A program made the translations under genes and the position numbers. The notes beneath the pieces are model-generated. The model had not been told where the DNA came from. It searched no databases and was given only the letters and a program-made list of their open reading frames with translations. Shown one piece after another: positions 42,929 to 55,141 of a stretch of DNA of 64,000 bases (positions are counted from its first letter, which is position 1; every line of letters begins with the position of its first letter). Source of the stretch: Sabellastarte sp. h YS-2021 (taxonomy: Eukaryota; Annelida; Polychaeta; Sabellida; Sabellidae); assembly GCA_964017235.1 (NCBI GenBank), contig OZ024931.1, forward strand, positions 107,464,221 to 107,528,220. Direction: 5' to 3'.

Positions 42929-43603
42929 GGTTACTTAGAGTGTTGCGATGATGTTTGTAGAATTTTGATAGTTTGCTCGTTTACTGCCCCGAATTCGAAG
43001 TGCGGTTCAAATGTATGAAATTCTGCTTTTGCAAAAAAATTTAGAAATCACCAACATCACACCACATCCCAACGAATCCTATTTTTGCCCTTCTATATAA
43101 AAAGTTCAGTTTAATTAGCTGAATTCTGTCACACAAAGGATATTTTATGTTATTTTGACACAATTGTCACTATTTAGAAGTTTACATGTTAATTATCATC
43201 TACAAACCTCAACTGCAAGTTGTGAAACTTCTTCACAATAAAGTGACAGAACTTACGTCCATTTTATTCCAGAAAATAACTATTGTCTGATCGTAAATGA
43301 ATTAATGATAACATAGAAACACACTACAACATATGTATCATTAAAATATCAGGAAAGATTGATAGATTTCGGAAAATTACCGACAGTTACTGAGATCAAT
43401 ATTTGTAAATCTGTTACTGAGCCCAGCCCAGGTTACTTAGTGTTGCGATGATGTTTGTAGAATTTTGATAGTTTGCTCGTTTACTGCCGAATTCAAAGTG
43501 CGGTTCAATTGTATGAAATTCTGACTTTGCAAAAACATTTAGAAATCACCAACATCACACCACATCCCAACGAATCCTATTTTTACCCTTCCATATAAAA
43601 CAT
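42929..43603. repeat. X-Y-X' repeat block
   Basis: A 175-bp sequence X (42929-43103: GGTTACTTAGAG...) is repeated with small changes as X' (43431-43603) on the other side of Y (43104-43431). Y also occurs at 48293-48471 plus 61041-61204 without X, so Y is an independent dispersed repeat. The Y copy here is unoccupied at the site where the large DIRS element inserted in the other copy. Confidence 0.85.
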
Positions 43604-44009
43604 GTATTTTTATGTCAGCTGACATTATGTCATCACTCTGCGGCGTGGGCGTCCGCGTCCGCGTGAACAACTTCTTCTCCAAAACTACAAGGCCTAGAGA
43701 CATGCTGTTTTTTTTAAAAGATACCTTATCTATCGAGGATGAAAAATTGTTCAAGGCATGCAAATCTGTCTGTTCGTCTGTTTGCTAGAGACATTACAAG
43801 GGGGGTACCCCCACCAAAAGTGTGCAAATTTCAACTTTTTATCACAATTTTCTCAGTGACTATTGCAGGGATTTCTCTCATATCTTGCATATATGTACTA
43901 GGCCAGAGGTAGATTCTCTTGTGTGAGTATGAGACCTGGATCTGTCTTACTTTTTTTTTAATAACTTTTTTTAATAATTTTTAATGCATTAAAATTCATG
44001 AAATCATGC

Positions 44010-46065
44010 ACTAAATCACTTATAACTTCAAAAGTGTTGCATTTACAGCATTTTGTGAAAATATGTTGTTCAGCTACTTTTTTCATAGCTACAATATGGT
44101 GAGTAAGTTGGGTGTCTGTCTCAATAGCTAAGTGAGTAATAGCTACTTTTGGGCTTTTCAGTAACTTCCATTATGAGTAAAATCACTTGTAACTTAAAAA
44201 CTATTGCATTTAGGGAATTTCGTATAAATATGTTATTCAGCAACTTTTGGGCCAGCTATAACATAGTGAAATTTCAGACCTGTAGCTCATGGCATAGCTG
44301 AGTAATAGCTACTTTTAGGTTATCACTGTTGAGTAAATCGCTTATAACTTAAAAACTATTGCATTTAGAGAATTTCGTATAAATATGTTATTCAGCTACT
44401 TTCGGGTCAGCTATAACATAGTAAAATTTCAGACCTGTAGCTCATGGCATAGCTGAGTAATAGCTACTTTTAGGTTATCACTGTTGAGTAAATCGCTTAT
44501 AACTTAAAAACTATTGCATTTAGAGAATTTCGTATAAATATGTTATTCAGCTACTTTTGGGTCAGCTATAACATAGTAAAATTTCAGACCTGTAGCTCAT
44601 GGCATAGCTGAGTAATAGCTACTTTTAGGTTATCACTGTTGAGTAAATCACTTATAACTTGAAAACTATTGCATTTGGAGTATTTTGTTTAAATATGTTA
44701 TTCACCTATTTTGGGGTCAGCTATAACATAGTGAAGTTCCAGACCTGTGGCTCCTTGCATAGCTGAGTAATAGCTACTTTGAAGTTCTCACTATTGAGTA
44801 AATCAGTTGTAATTGGAAAACTATTGCATTTAGAGAATTTCATATAAATATGTTATTCAGCTACTTTTGGGTCAGCTATAACATAGTAAAATTTCAGACC
44901 TGTAGCTCATGGCATAGCTGAGTAATAGCTACTTTTAGGTTATCGCTGTTGAGTAAATCACTTATAACTTGAAAAGTGTTGCATTTAGAGCATTTTGTTA
45001 AAATATGTTATTCAGCTACTTTTTTCATAGCTACAATATGGTGAGTAAGTTGGGTGTCTGTCTCAATAGCTAAGTGAGTAATAGCTACTTTTGGGCTTTT
45101 CAGTAACTTCCATCATGAGTAAAATCACTTGTAACTTAAAAACTATTGCATTTAGAGAATTTTGTATAAATATGTTATTCAGCTACTTTTGGGCCAGCTA
45201 TAACATAATAAAATTTCAGACCTGTAGCTCATGGCATAGCTGAGTAATAGCTACTTTTAGGTTATCACTGTTGAGTAAATCACTTATAACTTGAAAACTA
45301 TTGCATTTAGAGTATTTTGTTTCAATATGTTATTCACCTATTTTGGGGTCAGCTATAACATAGTGAAGTTTCAGACCTGTGGCTCATTTCATAGCTGAGT
45401 AATAGCTACTTTGAAGTTCTCACTGTTGAGTAAATCAGTTATAATTGGAAAACTATTGCATTTACAGAAATTTGTGCAAATATGTTATTCAGCTACTTTT
45501 GGGTCAGCTATAACATAGTGAAATTATAGACCTATAGCTCCTGGCACAACTGAGCAATAGCTATTCTCAGGTACTGACTGTTGAGTAAATCAGCTATAAC
45601 TTGAAAAATATTGCATTTGGAGTATTTTGTTAAAATATATTGTTCACCTACTTTTGGGTCAGCTATAACATAGTGAAATTACAGACCTATAGCTCATGGC
45701 ATAGCGGAGCAATAGCTATTTTCAGGTTCTCACTATTGAGTAAATCAGTTGTAGCTTGAAAACTATTGCATTTACAATTTTACAGTAGTTTGCTTAAATA
45801 TGTTGTTCACCTACTTTTGGGTTAGCTATAACATAGTAAAATTTCAGACATGTAGCTCATTGCATAGCTGAGTAATAGTTCCTTTGAGGTTCTCACTGTT
45901 GAGTAAATCAGTTGTAACTTGAAAACTATTACATTTAGAGTAATTTGTTAAATATGTTATTCACAGAATTTTTGGTCAGCTATAACATAGTGAAATTGCA
46001 GACCTCTATGTCATGGCATAGCTGAGCAATAGCTACTTTCAGGTTCTCACTGTTGAGTAAATCAT
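44010..46065 (+). repeat. 155-bp satellite array in copy B
   Basis: The marker GAGTAAATC recurs at 44331, 44486 and 44641, exactly 155 bp apart. Neighbouring units in the first half are near-identical, while those at both ends are diverged, as expected when an array turns over in its centre. Confidence 0.94.
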
Positions 46066-46835
46066 TGTATCCACTGGATAGCCGCAGTGTGTAGAGAGAG
46101 ATTTCACCATTACTGCTCTGATGAAAAAAAATATTATAGCTAGCTTTCTTAAGTTTGCAGTATATATTAATAACCATAAAATGTTGTCTGGGAATATTTT
46201 TGGCCTCATTTTGAGAAACAAGATGGCCGCCACAGGTGTTTTTTGTCAGTCATGAAAAGTGCTTATATCTCCCTTATTATTGATCCTAGAGGTTTGGGAT
46301 GATAAACCAACCTGTAGGAAATCATGGGGTGGGAATCTTTTGGTGTGGTCAGATTTGACCTTCAATGACCCCTCCTTCAAGGTCAAACAAGGATAGCCAA
46401 ACTTAAAAGTGCTTATAACTCGCTTATTATTGGTCCCAGAGGTTTGGGATGGTAAACAGACAGGAAATCATGGGCTGTGAATCTGTTGATATGGTCCGAT
46501 TTGACCTTGGAACCCTCCTTCAAGGTCAAATGAGGATAGCGAAAATTGAAAGTGCCTACAACTCGCTTATTATTGGTGACAGAGATTTGGGATGGTTTAC
46601 CATCCCATAGGAAATCATTGGCTCGGAATCTTTGGTATGGTCAGATTTGACCTTTGGACCCCTCCTTCAAGGTCAAATGAGGACAGCCAAGCTTAAAAGT
46701 GCTTATAACTCATTTATAATTGGTCCTAGAGGTTTGGAATGGTAAACCATAGGAAATCATGGGCTGGGAATGTATTTGTGTGGTTAGATTTGACCTTGGA
46801 CCCCTTCTTCAAGGTCGAACGAGGATATTGCATTT
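46066..46835. repeat. Inserted array of about 143-150 bp units with AAGGTCA half-sites
   Basis: Interrupts the 155-bp repeats (they resume at about 46835 with ATTGCATTTGTAGTATTTC). Four units: the AAAGTGC marker is at 46256, 46406, 46549 and 46696. Each has AGATTTGACCTT and a nearby inverted CTTCAAGGTCAAA. The head AACAAGATGGCCGCCA is shared with 63837-63854. Confidence 0.85.
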
Positions 46836-47097
46836 GTAGTATTTCTTTAAATATGTTTTAACCTATTTTTTACACTTAAACAATTACCTTGTTATTTTCC
46901 TTCATAATACCATTTACAGGGCACAACTTTTTTATCCTTTTCTTCTGTCAGCTTCGGAATTTCTTTCGAACTTGCTGTTCAGTTACCATTTACTGTATTT
47001 CTGTACAGCCCTTTTCCTGATAATTATTCTGTCCTCTAATCACCTTCACAAATCAGAAACACTCAGTCAGCTGACACAGTGCCCGTTCACGGGCACT

Positions 47098-47539
47098 CTC
47101 CTCTTGTTTTGAAAATATAACTTAATTTTTTCAAAATATGCATACATTTTATATTTTTACCATAGTTTCGACAAATTGACAAGATTTTATGTCACATTTC
47201 TGCGTTTTCACAAGTTTGAAAACATTGTTTGAACTACATCGAAGTTCGCTGGCTTGTAAAGACACCAAACCTCGAACCCAAAATTGCAAGCGATTTCACA
47301 GCACTAGTTACTTCTATAATAGCAAATGCTTCAGAATGACTTTATGGATTTAGTGCTTGGGGATCATTGAAATATCCAGAGGGAGATGACTGGCAATTAA
47401 TCATTTTTACCCACAGCCTTTTAAGGACTGTGGGGGTATTGTAATTGTTTTAGTTGACATTTTTAGATGTAGCATTTTACAATGATGAGTGATACTTTAA
47501 AAAAAAAACTTTTTAAAATTTTTCTTTCTCTATTTTTAG
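47098..47539. other. Intron 2 end
   Basis: No ORF. Contains a decayed hairpin (CCACAGCC...GGACTGTGG, about 47412) like the one at 38447, and a T-rich tract ending in the acceptor at 47538-47539. Confidence 0.5.
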
Positions 47540-47600
47540 TCTGGATTCCTCACAAAGCGATGAATTCACACCAAATTCCAAAGTGGCATTCAGTGGCTCG
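47540..47600 (+). CDS. CXXC gene: small linker exon
   Basis: 61 bases between TCTCTATTTTTAG and TCG|GTAAGT. Joined to the two carried bases of the previous exon it reads SLDSSQSDEFTPNSKVAFSG, ending in phase 0. The sequence is Ser-rich and disordered, consistent with a linker. Support is the strong splice sites and the agreement in phase on both sides. Confidence 0.72.
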
Positions 47601-48292
47601 GTAAGTCTCACAAAAGGGCTGGCATATCTTTAAAACTCTTTATTTTTGAATTATTCGCTTATTTTGAAATTAAACTAAGTGTCAGATATATACTAGCTGA
47701 ATTTTTTATAGATTTGTAGCTGAGTTGAGGTGTCACAATACCATCTTATCTGACAATGTATTTGTTTTGGTATTCAACATGAATTTTCTTTTCAAATGTG
47801 TGTCAGGGGGTAATAATTAGTGACAAATAGAAACTTTTGTTGGAAGATTTGCCAGAAAATAACTCAAATTTACATTATAATGCACTTGTAGACTTCTTCA
47901 TTACTTATAGTGGTGTAACAATTTGCCGAGAACTCGATTGCCGAACTTGAGTCCACGTTTTAGCATCTACATCGATCCCATTGGAAACGTCGGCGATGAA
48001 AAAAACCCGAAACCATCTATGATGTTTTGAGTGGACGATAATAGAAATACTAGCTACAATGTGTCATCGCTTTTATAAATTTTATGGACTTTTATTGTAT
48101 AAGAGAAATACTAGCTACAATGTACGATTGTTTCTATAAATTTTTATGAATTTTTTTTGTTTTATAAAGTACTTATGGGTGATAATCGGAAACATATGCG
48201 ATCGCGGTACTTGATTTTTATGTTCAATGTATGTTTAAGTAGCCATAACTTCCTTATTTCTTGTCCAATTTTTATAATTTTTTCACCATAAG
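47601..48292. other. Intron 3 start, no gene seen
   Basis: AT-rich. A short phrase with AATACTAGCTACAATGT occurs twice (about 48047 and 48108), a small direct duplication of about 60 bp. No coding signal. Confidence 0.45.
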
Positions 48293-48471
48293 GTTCAGTT
48301 TAATTAGCTGAATTCTGTCACACAAAGGATATTTTATGTTATTTTAACACAATTGTCACTATTTAGAAGTTTACATGTTAATTATCATCTACAAACCTCA
48401 ACTGCAAGTTGTGAAACTTCTTCACAATAAAGTGACAGAACTTACGTCCATTTTATTCCAGAAAATAACTA
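48293..48471. repeat. Y repeat, left part, split by DIRS element A
   Basis: Homologous to 43104-43285. It resumes at 61041 (TTTTCTGATCGTAAATG) and ends at 61204. The unsplit copy at 43104-43431 serves as the empty site. Confidence 0.92.
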
Positions 48472-49020
48472 TTTTATTGCGTTAATACATCCTATCCAAT
48501 GGACAATTGCTTTACCGGTCGGCGCGACCGGTCCCGCCAAACGCCAGAAAAAGACGTCCTGTATATAATACCAGCAGGACCGGTCAGTAGTGTGCATTCG
48601 CTAGGTGGCGCATCATACTTGCTTCCTGTCTAGACAGAGTGACGTCAGTTCATCTTTTTCGTTTGGCGCGTGTAGTGTGCAGACGCGTTTTGAAGTTATC
48701 TCCCAAGTTTGAAGAAAACGCGGTTTATTCTACGAATTTAAAGCTTATTTTCATCTGAAAATATATATTTTATTGCGTTAATACATCCTATCCAATGGAC
48801 AATTGCTAATCCGGTCGGCGCAGACCGGCCCGCCAAACGCCAGAAAAAGACGTCCTGTGTTGCCACCGGCTGGCCGGTCCGTAGTACTGTGCACTCCCCA
48901 GATGGCGCCTCGTACTTCCTTCCTGTCTAGACAACCTGACGTCATAGCATCTTTTTCGTTTGGCGCGTGTACTGTGCGGACGTGTTTTCAACATCTCCAG
49001 AGTTTTAAAAGGAAAAGTGT

Positions 49021-50480
49021 GCATTATGACGGATTTTCGACCTTATTTGGGAATATTTTAGTGTAGAAATGTTATCTGCATATCAAGCACGGATATACCT
49101 TAAGAAATCTGCTGGAAACGCTCCCTAGCTGACTCATTTTAGTGTTGATGATAGGGCAGTAATCGACGAGAAATATGAAGGCAGCCATTTTTTTCTAGTT
49201 TCCTCCCATTCAACCATGGTGTTGTTAGGGGCAGATCGACAATATTAAGGAAATAATGGATATACTACTTACAGGTATTTTTATCCGTGTTCGTTTGTTG
49301 AATGTACCCTCTGTAACTTCCAGTTCAATCACCATAGAAACGTCTTTTCTAGTACTACGAATAGAAATCACGGAAATCTTCAATCTACGTAGTTTTGAAC
49401 ACTGCAAATAGAAGGAAATCCCCAAGAGGTGCATTCTTCAGAGCGCACTGGTACCGACTTCTCTGCTGTAAAGCATCAGTCACACCAGCCTAGCTCGAGT
49501 ATTTAGTGTTTTTTCATCAGAAGCAATAGGTGAATTCTTCAGATTTCTTCAGAGCGCACTGGTCCAGACATCTTTGCTTTAAAGCATTAGTCGACCGGTA
49601 AGCTTATATATATGTACATCAGCAGCAAGAGATGAATTCTTCAGACTTCATCTTTAATCACTCTCAGTCCCTCCCTTGTGGACCCGGCAATTATGTCGGT
49701 AGTAAGGGAGGTGGATGGCCAGGAAACTGGTTTGAGTGTACAGCCGGCTGAAAAGAAGAATCGACTTCAGACCGGCCAGGACTTCCTCTACAGAGCGCAC
49801 TGGCCCAGGCTTCTCTGCTTTTAAAGCATCAGCCGGCCGGCCAGCACAAAAGAACGCGACCTCTGACGTCATATCCAGTCAGCCAATCGCGTGCCTTCAC
49901 GAAGCTGGTCACATGTTCTCACCGACCAGTCACGAAGTTTATCACGTGATTTACCGAACAAGAAGGTCGGAAGTGAGTTCTTCAGAACTCACGTCTACTG
50001 TGACTACAGTCCCTGCTTTGCAGACCCGGCCTGGTTGTCGGTAGTGGGGTTTTGTGCACTGTAAAGTTGCCAGTAAAGCATCACACAAAGAACGCGAATA
50101 CTGACGTCATCCCCAGTCAGCCAATCGCGTGTCCTTCCGAACAATCACGAAGCAGGTCACGTGTTTTCACCGACCAGGAAGGTCGGAAGTGCATTCTTCA
50201 GAACTCACGTCTTCTGTGATTCCAGTCCCTGCCTTGCAGACCCGGCTTCATTGGCGGTAGTGGGGTTTGTGGATGAGCAGAATACTGCGCATTGCATGTT
50301 TAAGTATCACAAAAGAACGTCACAACTGACGAGCTCCAATCAGCCAATCACGTGACACACCGAACACCAAGTGTTTCTAAATATAGTTCGCAAGGGGTTT
50401 CCCAGTAACTGTCAAATCTACAAATCAGACGTGCGATTTGAGAAATACTTTAATTAATGGAGGAAACCTACAGCCAACTG
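49021..50480 (+). repeat. Element B leader with diverged tandem repeats
   Basis: A phrase with AAGGTCGGAAGTG, ATTCTTCAGAACTCACGTCT and GCAGACCCGGC repeats at about 216-bp spacing (49963 and 50179), with a weaker upstream version near 49634. Several TGACGTCA (CRE-type) and TCACGTGA sites occur. No gag-like ORF remains. Confidence 0.6.
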
Positions 50481-50504
50481 AATTCAACACAAGATATAGT
50501 TGTG

Positions 50505-50965
50505 AAATTGCTTTAGCAATTGGTTACAGAGTGTACCGACCACTACCGTGCTACACAGCCTTGTACACTTGCTTCAACAACCGGGTACAGAGTGTACCGG
50601 CTGGTTCCTGCTACACAGCCTTGTACACTTGCTTCAACAAGCTGAATTCAACACACAAAATAGTCGTAAAATTGATTTAGCAACTGTTTTTTTATTACTG
50701 GCTACAACTGGTTACAGAGTGTACCGGCTGGTACTGGCTTCACAGCCTTGTACACTTGCCTCAACAAATGGTTACAGAATGTACTGGCTGGTACTGGCTA
50801 CACAGCCTTGTACACTTGCCTCAACAACTGGTTACAATGTATACCGGCTGGTACTGGCTACACAGCCTAGTACACTTGCTTCAACAACTGGTTACAGAGT
50901 GTACCGGCTGTTTATTGGCTACACAGCCTAGTACACTTGCTTCAACCTACGGGTTACAAGTCTAC
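50505..50965 (+). repeat. 60-bp minisatellite in element B
   Basis: About seven units of 60-61 bp built around GGTTACAGAGTGTACCGGCT, GGCTACACAGCC and TACACTTGCCTCAACAA. Because the period is a multiple of three, one frame stays open for 127 codons; this is probably incidental. It occupies the place of gag. Confidence 0.88.
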
Positions 50966-51689
50966 TAACAGGGGGCTGGCTACACAGTCCTTACTGACTA
51001 GTGCTTCGAGCCAACTGGTTAAAAAAAAAAAAAAAAAAAAAAAAAGAAGCTAAATATAGACCAGTAGCTGTCAAATTGATTGGTGACCCCAGCCTGCCAG
51101 TTTTTTGCCGGTTACAGAGAATTGCTGGTTACAGTTAGGTACCGGGTATGGATTCCTGGTACCGGACAGAGTTGCTTAAGGTTAAGTTGGTTACAGAGAA
51201 TTCTTAGACCGGTCAGTGGCCTTGGTGATGTGACATGACAGTGTCCCAACCTACTGCCAGGCCTACTGCCTACTTCCCTTATCTCTCAACAACCTGTTAT
51301 CGGTGCTGGAGAGATAATAAATTTTATCATCATATCCGGCTAGAGGTCAGACATCTCACAAATGACAATTGCTCTGTAAATGCTACACCTTGCAGGCTGC
51401 TGGCCCGGGGCGAAGAGTCTATTAATGTGAAAAGTTGTGTCAGCCCCACCGGACCGCAATAAGAGCAGGGAGAATGTTAACCAGGATCATTGTCACCAGA
51501 CCGGACCAGTGTCCGGAGGGACAGGAAATGTTTGTCAGAATACCAAATGTCCCAAATGTGGCACACTGTCTGCCTATAGGATCCAGACTAAGCCCTTTTT
51601 GGGAACGTAGGAAGCCTTGGGGCTGGACCCTAGGTAGTACAACTGTTGAAGGAGGGATACCTATGTCCATATACCTATACAAGAACAAT

Positions 51690-52720
51690 CCAGGAAATGA
51701 CTGAGATTTCACATCCAAGGTCGGGCATACCAGTTCAAGGCCCTGCCATTCGGTTTGTCCACAGCAGGTGAAATTGATGGCCATACACAAGGATTTAAGA
51801 AGCCACCAGTACCTAGACGACTGGTTGGTGAGAGCCAGATCCCACCAGGCTTGTTTCCAACATATACAGGAACTAGTAAATAATGTGTCAGCAACTGGGT
51901 TGGCTGATAACTTAGAGAAATCAGAGCTGGAGCCCAAACAAGACTTTGATTTTGTAGGCTACCAGTTTTGTCTTCGGGTCTGATCGGTTCCGACCGACTC
52001 TGGACTGGTGACAGAGCCTTCAAGAGACTGTTAAAACTGCTATCCCTGCCGGCTTGACCGGTCCGGGAATTCATGTCCTTGATGGCTTACTAACGTCTAC
52101 AGAAAAGCATGTTAATCTAGGCAGACTTCATATGAGACCCATACAGTGGCATCTCAAAAACAAGTGGAGGGTACCAGAATCACTGGAAAAGGTGATACAA
52201 GTCCCCAGGTCCCTGCACCCCCATTTACAATGGTGGCTGAAGGAAGACGATGCACTTACAGGCCAACCATTACACCCAATAAAACATGCTCTGCAAATAT
52301 TTACAGACGCATCAATAGAAGGGTGGGGCGCTCACTTAGATGAGCACTTTGTAAGAGCAACCTGGTCCCCTCCGGGAAGCAAGTTATATATAAACTATCT
52401 AAAACTTTAAGCAGTTTTCTGACCTTAAGAGTGCTAAGACTTTTGCTCAAACAAGATAGTACTTGTAGCAACTGACAACACCACAGTAGTGTCATACATA
52501 AAGGAAGGAGGAATATGGTTGGGCCCACTTTGTGCCCTACTATGGAGAATCTTGACCTGGTGTACCAGGAAACAAGTGACTCTAAAGCACGACACATTCC
52601 AGGCCGGCCTAATGTGGTAGCAGACAGGCTGTCCAGGCTAGGCCAGACCATCCAAACAGTGGTTTCTTCTTCCAGAGGTCTTCCACTCTATACAGTAGGT
52701 GGCACCGGCCCAAATTAGAC
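51690..52720 (+). pseudogene. Element B reverse transcriptase/RNase H remnants
   Basis: Readable pieces in changing frames: LPFGLSTA, QYLDDWLVRA (catalytic YxDD) and EKSELEPKQDFDFVGYQF at 51720-51985; the RNase H segment STEKHVNLGRLHMRPIQW ... IFTDASIEGWGAHLD at 52054-52410; and RHIPGRPNVVADRLSRL at about 52590-52630. The N-terminal half of RT is missing or unrecognisable. Not functional. Confidence 0.85.
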
Positions 52721-52999
52721 TTATTTGCCACGAGGTTCAACAACAAGTCACCTGTTTTGTGTCACCGGTACCAGATCCCCTGGCCACAGCAGTGGATGTG
52801 TTCAGTTGGCCATGGTAGGATCTAAAAGGATACACCTTCTCACCATCAGCCATATTGGGCAAAGTGGTGGAGAAGTTGCAAGACTCCCCATGTAAGAGAA
52901 TCATTCTGATTGCTCCGGGGTGGCCAACATGCCTTGGTTTTGGGATCTAGTGGCCATGTCCAGCCACATCCCGCTGAGCCTGCCCAATCTGCCCAGCCT

Positions 53000-54380
53000 G
53001 TTCACAGTCATTCGATCAGATCCCTCACAGAAATCTGACAATCTTAATCTCCATGCAGGGCTCCTAGAGCCTCAGCAATCGAGGAGCAGGACTTGTCTGA
53101 GGCAGTGGCAGCAAGAATGGAGGCTCCTCAAAGGGGGGTCAATCAGATCGGTCTATGAGGCAAATGGGTCATTTTTTACCAAGTGATGTATCATTCATCA
53201 GGTGGATTTCGGACACCACCTGTAAAGTCAGTTGTTGACTTCCTTAGGTACCTGCTTCAGGACAGGAAGTTGCAGCCCAGTACCATTGATGGTTACAGGT
53301 CAGCCATTGCTGATAGTCTAGAATTTACCCATCAATGTTAGTAAAGATGTAAATCTCACTCGTCTTCTGGATAGCTTCCATTGAGACAGACCCAAAGGCC
53401 GGAGGGGAACCCCCTCCTGGAACCTCTCCCTGGTTTTTGCACCAGCTGACAAGGTTCATTTTGAACCAATTATAGGCCTTCTTGAAGCATTTGACCCTCA
53501 AGGCAGTTTTCCTCTTGGTCTTGGGGTCGGGCAAGCGTAGAAGTGAGATACATGCTTGGCAAACAGCCCAGCATCATTGATGGTTATAGGTCACCCATTG
53601 TTGATAAACTGGGAAATTCACCCTTCAACATCAGTAAGGACGGAAATCTCGCTCGTCTCCTGGATAGATTCCTCAGAGACAGACCCAAAGGCAGGAGTGG
53701 CATACCCTCCTGGAACTTCTTACTGGCCGTGCACAAGCTAAAACTCCATTTGATCCAATTAAGGAGGCCCCCTTGAAGCATTTGACCTTCAAGACGGTAT
53801 TCCTCTTGGTCCTTGGGTCGGGCAAGTGCAAAAGTGAGATTCATGCCTAGCAAAACTGATATATTGGACACCAATCCGATTGGTCAAAGGTGTCCCTGTA
53901 TCCATCACCCAGCTTTCTATCCTAGAATCAGCTGGCCATAGAGTGTCTAGTGTGGCCCCTGGGGTTATAACAGCCCTGGCCCACACTCTGGATAGATCCC
54001 TCAAGTCTGACAGGTCCCTCTGTCCGGTCAGAGCATTGTGCTACTATTTGGACAGGACCTCAGACATCAGGCAGAATAAGGAGGTGGTTTTTGTCTCCGT
54101 TAAGAACGGTTTCAACAAAGACAGCTCACCTGCCACTATCTCCTCTTGGATCAAGCAGACTGTGATCCTATGTTATGAGCTCTCTGACCAGGAGGCCCAC
54201 TTTTAACATCAGGTTAAAGCCCATGATGTCAGGGCCTTTGCTGCTTCTAAGGTCTTCCAGTCGGGAGTCTCCTTAGATCCAATCTTGTCAGCCCGCCACT
54301 GAAGTCACAATACCTTCACACAGTTCTATATGAAGGGCGAGGCTTGGGCTGATTCAGAGCTTTACCATTGGGCTAGGTAG
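53000..54380 (+). pseudogene. Element B tyrosine recombinase remnant with internal duplication
   Basis: N-terminal-domain phrases (STIDGYRSAI) and catalytic pieces (GKRRSEIHAW-like, CPVRALCYYLDRTSD, KAHDVRAFAASK with the His-x-x-Arg box, NTFTQFYMK) are present, but in several frames with stops. A segment of about 288 bp is tandemly duplicated: 53280-53567 against 53568-53850. Confidence 0.85.
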
Positions 54381-54554
54381 TGGCTGCTCAGCAGATCCAC
54401 AAGTGGCCCTTAGATTGAGGAGATTTGTATATGTGCATAACAGTTCTTCATGTACATAAGAATTAAGTGTGGCGTGCTTCCTTCGGGAGGTTTATTTGCA
54501 ATCTGGGACTGAACTCATCCCTCTCTTCCCCTACCTCAGAGCAGGTCTGCAAAA

Positions 54555-54569
54555 GGGGGGGGGGGGGGG
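54555..54569 (+). repeat. G15 tract near end of element B recombinase
   Basis: Fifteen G after AAAA, in the position matching 15397-15416 and 60497-60508. Confidence 0.93.
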
Positions 54570-54771
54570 CGACGGCGGTATAGCCCCGGGTAACCGGCTG
54601 CTGGCAACCGACCATGGCCTTGCAGGGTTTCCTGACCTTAAAGTCAACCCAGGCCTGGACCTATAGGTCTCCTGACAAAGTCAGCCTAGACCGTAGGTTA
54701 AAATTTGCTATTACTTGTGAGTTCACATAAGTCCCTAGTAACTTACCCGCCGACCAAGCGGTAGTTATTCA

Positions 54772-54867
54772 GCAATTGTCCATTGGATAGGATGTATTAA
54801 CGCAATAAAATTGCAAATTTAATAAGTAAATTAAATTTTTATAAGTTAATACCCTATCCAATGGACA
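54772..54867. repeat. Element B internal complementary region
   Basis: Reverse complement of the left terminus (54772-54810) joined to that of the right terminus (54811-54867). Confidence 0.95.
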
Positions 54868-55141
54868 CACAAGACCCTCCCACCGACCCCGCTATCAGCT
54901 TACTAGGGGTCTAAGAGGTTTAGACAACGAAAAAGATGCTATGACGTCAGGTTGTCTAGACAGGAAGGAAGTACGAGGCGCCATCTGGGGAGTGCACAGT
55001 ACTATGGACCGGCCAGCCGGTGGCAACACAGGACGTCTTTTTCTGGTGTTTGGCGGGCCGGTCTGCGCCGACCGGATTAGCAATTGTCCATTGGATAGGG
55101 TATTAACTTATAAAAATTTAATTTACTTATTAAATTTGCAA

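Larger units (their letters stand above)
43604..47097 (+). mobile_element. Satellite-carrying element with 155-bp units, copy B
   Basis: A more complete relative of copy A. The left end has TTTTTATGTCAGCTGACATT and a GTCCGC repeat, then a head shared with copy A (CTACAAGGCC, GGTACCCCCACC). About 13 units of 155 bp follow, then an internal insertion (46066-46835) and the tail. The right end is GTCAGCTGACACA followed by a perfect hairpin GTGCCCGTTCACGGGCAC at 47079-47096. Non-coding. It sits in intron 2 of the CXXC gene. Family assignment as for copy A. Confidence 0.78.
48768..55141 (+). mobile_element. DIRS-like element B (degenerate, 6374 bp), nested in A
   Basis: Same termini as A (TTTTATTGCG ... 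AAATTTGCAA) but different internal ITR sequence (GTCGGCGCAGACCGGCC against A's GTCGGCGCGACCGGTCC). ITRs are about 48798-48963 and 54917-55100; the internal complementary region is 54772-54867 with the junction at 54810/54811. It holds RT, RNase H and recombinase remnants with many stops. A and B belong to one family distinct from the DIRS at 9602. Confidence 0.95.

Noticed and set aside
50548-50931. 127-residue repeat ORF in the 60-bp minisatellite
   Set aside because: The frame stays open because the period divides by three. There is no matching ORF in element A and no domain, so it is likely incidental.
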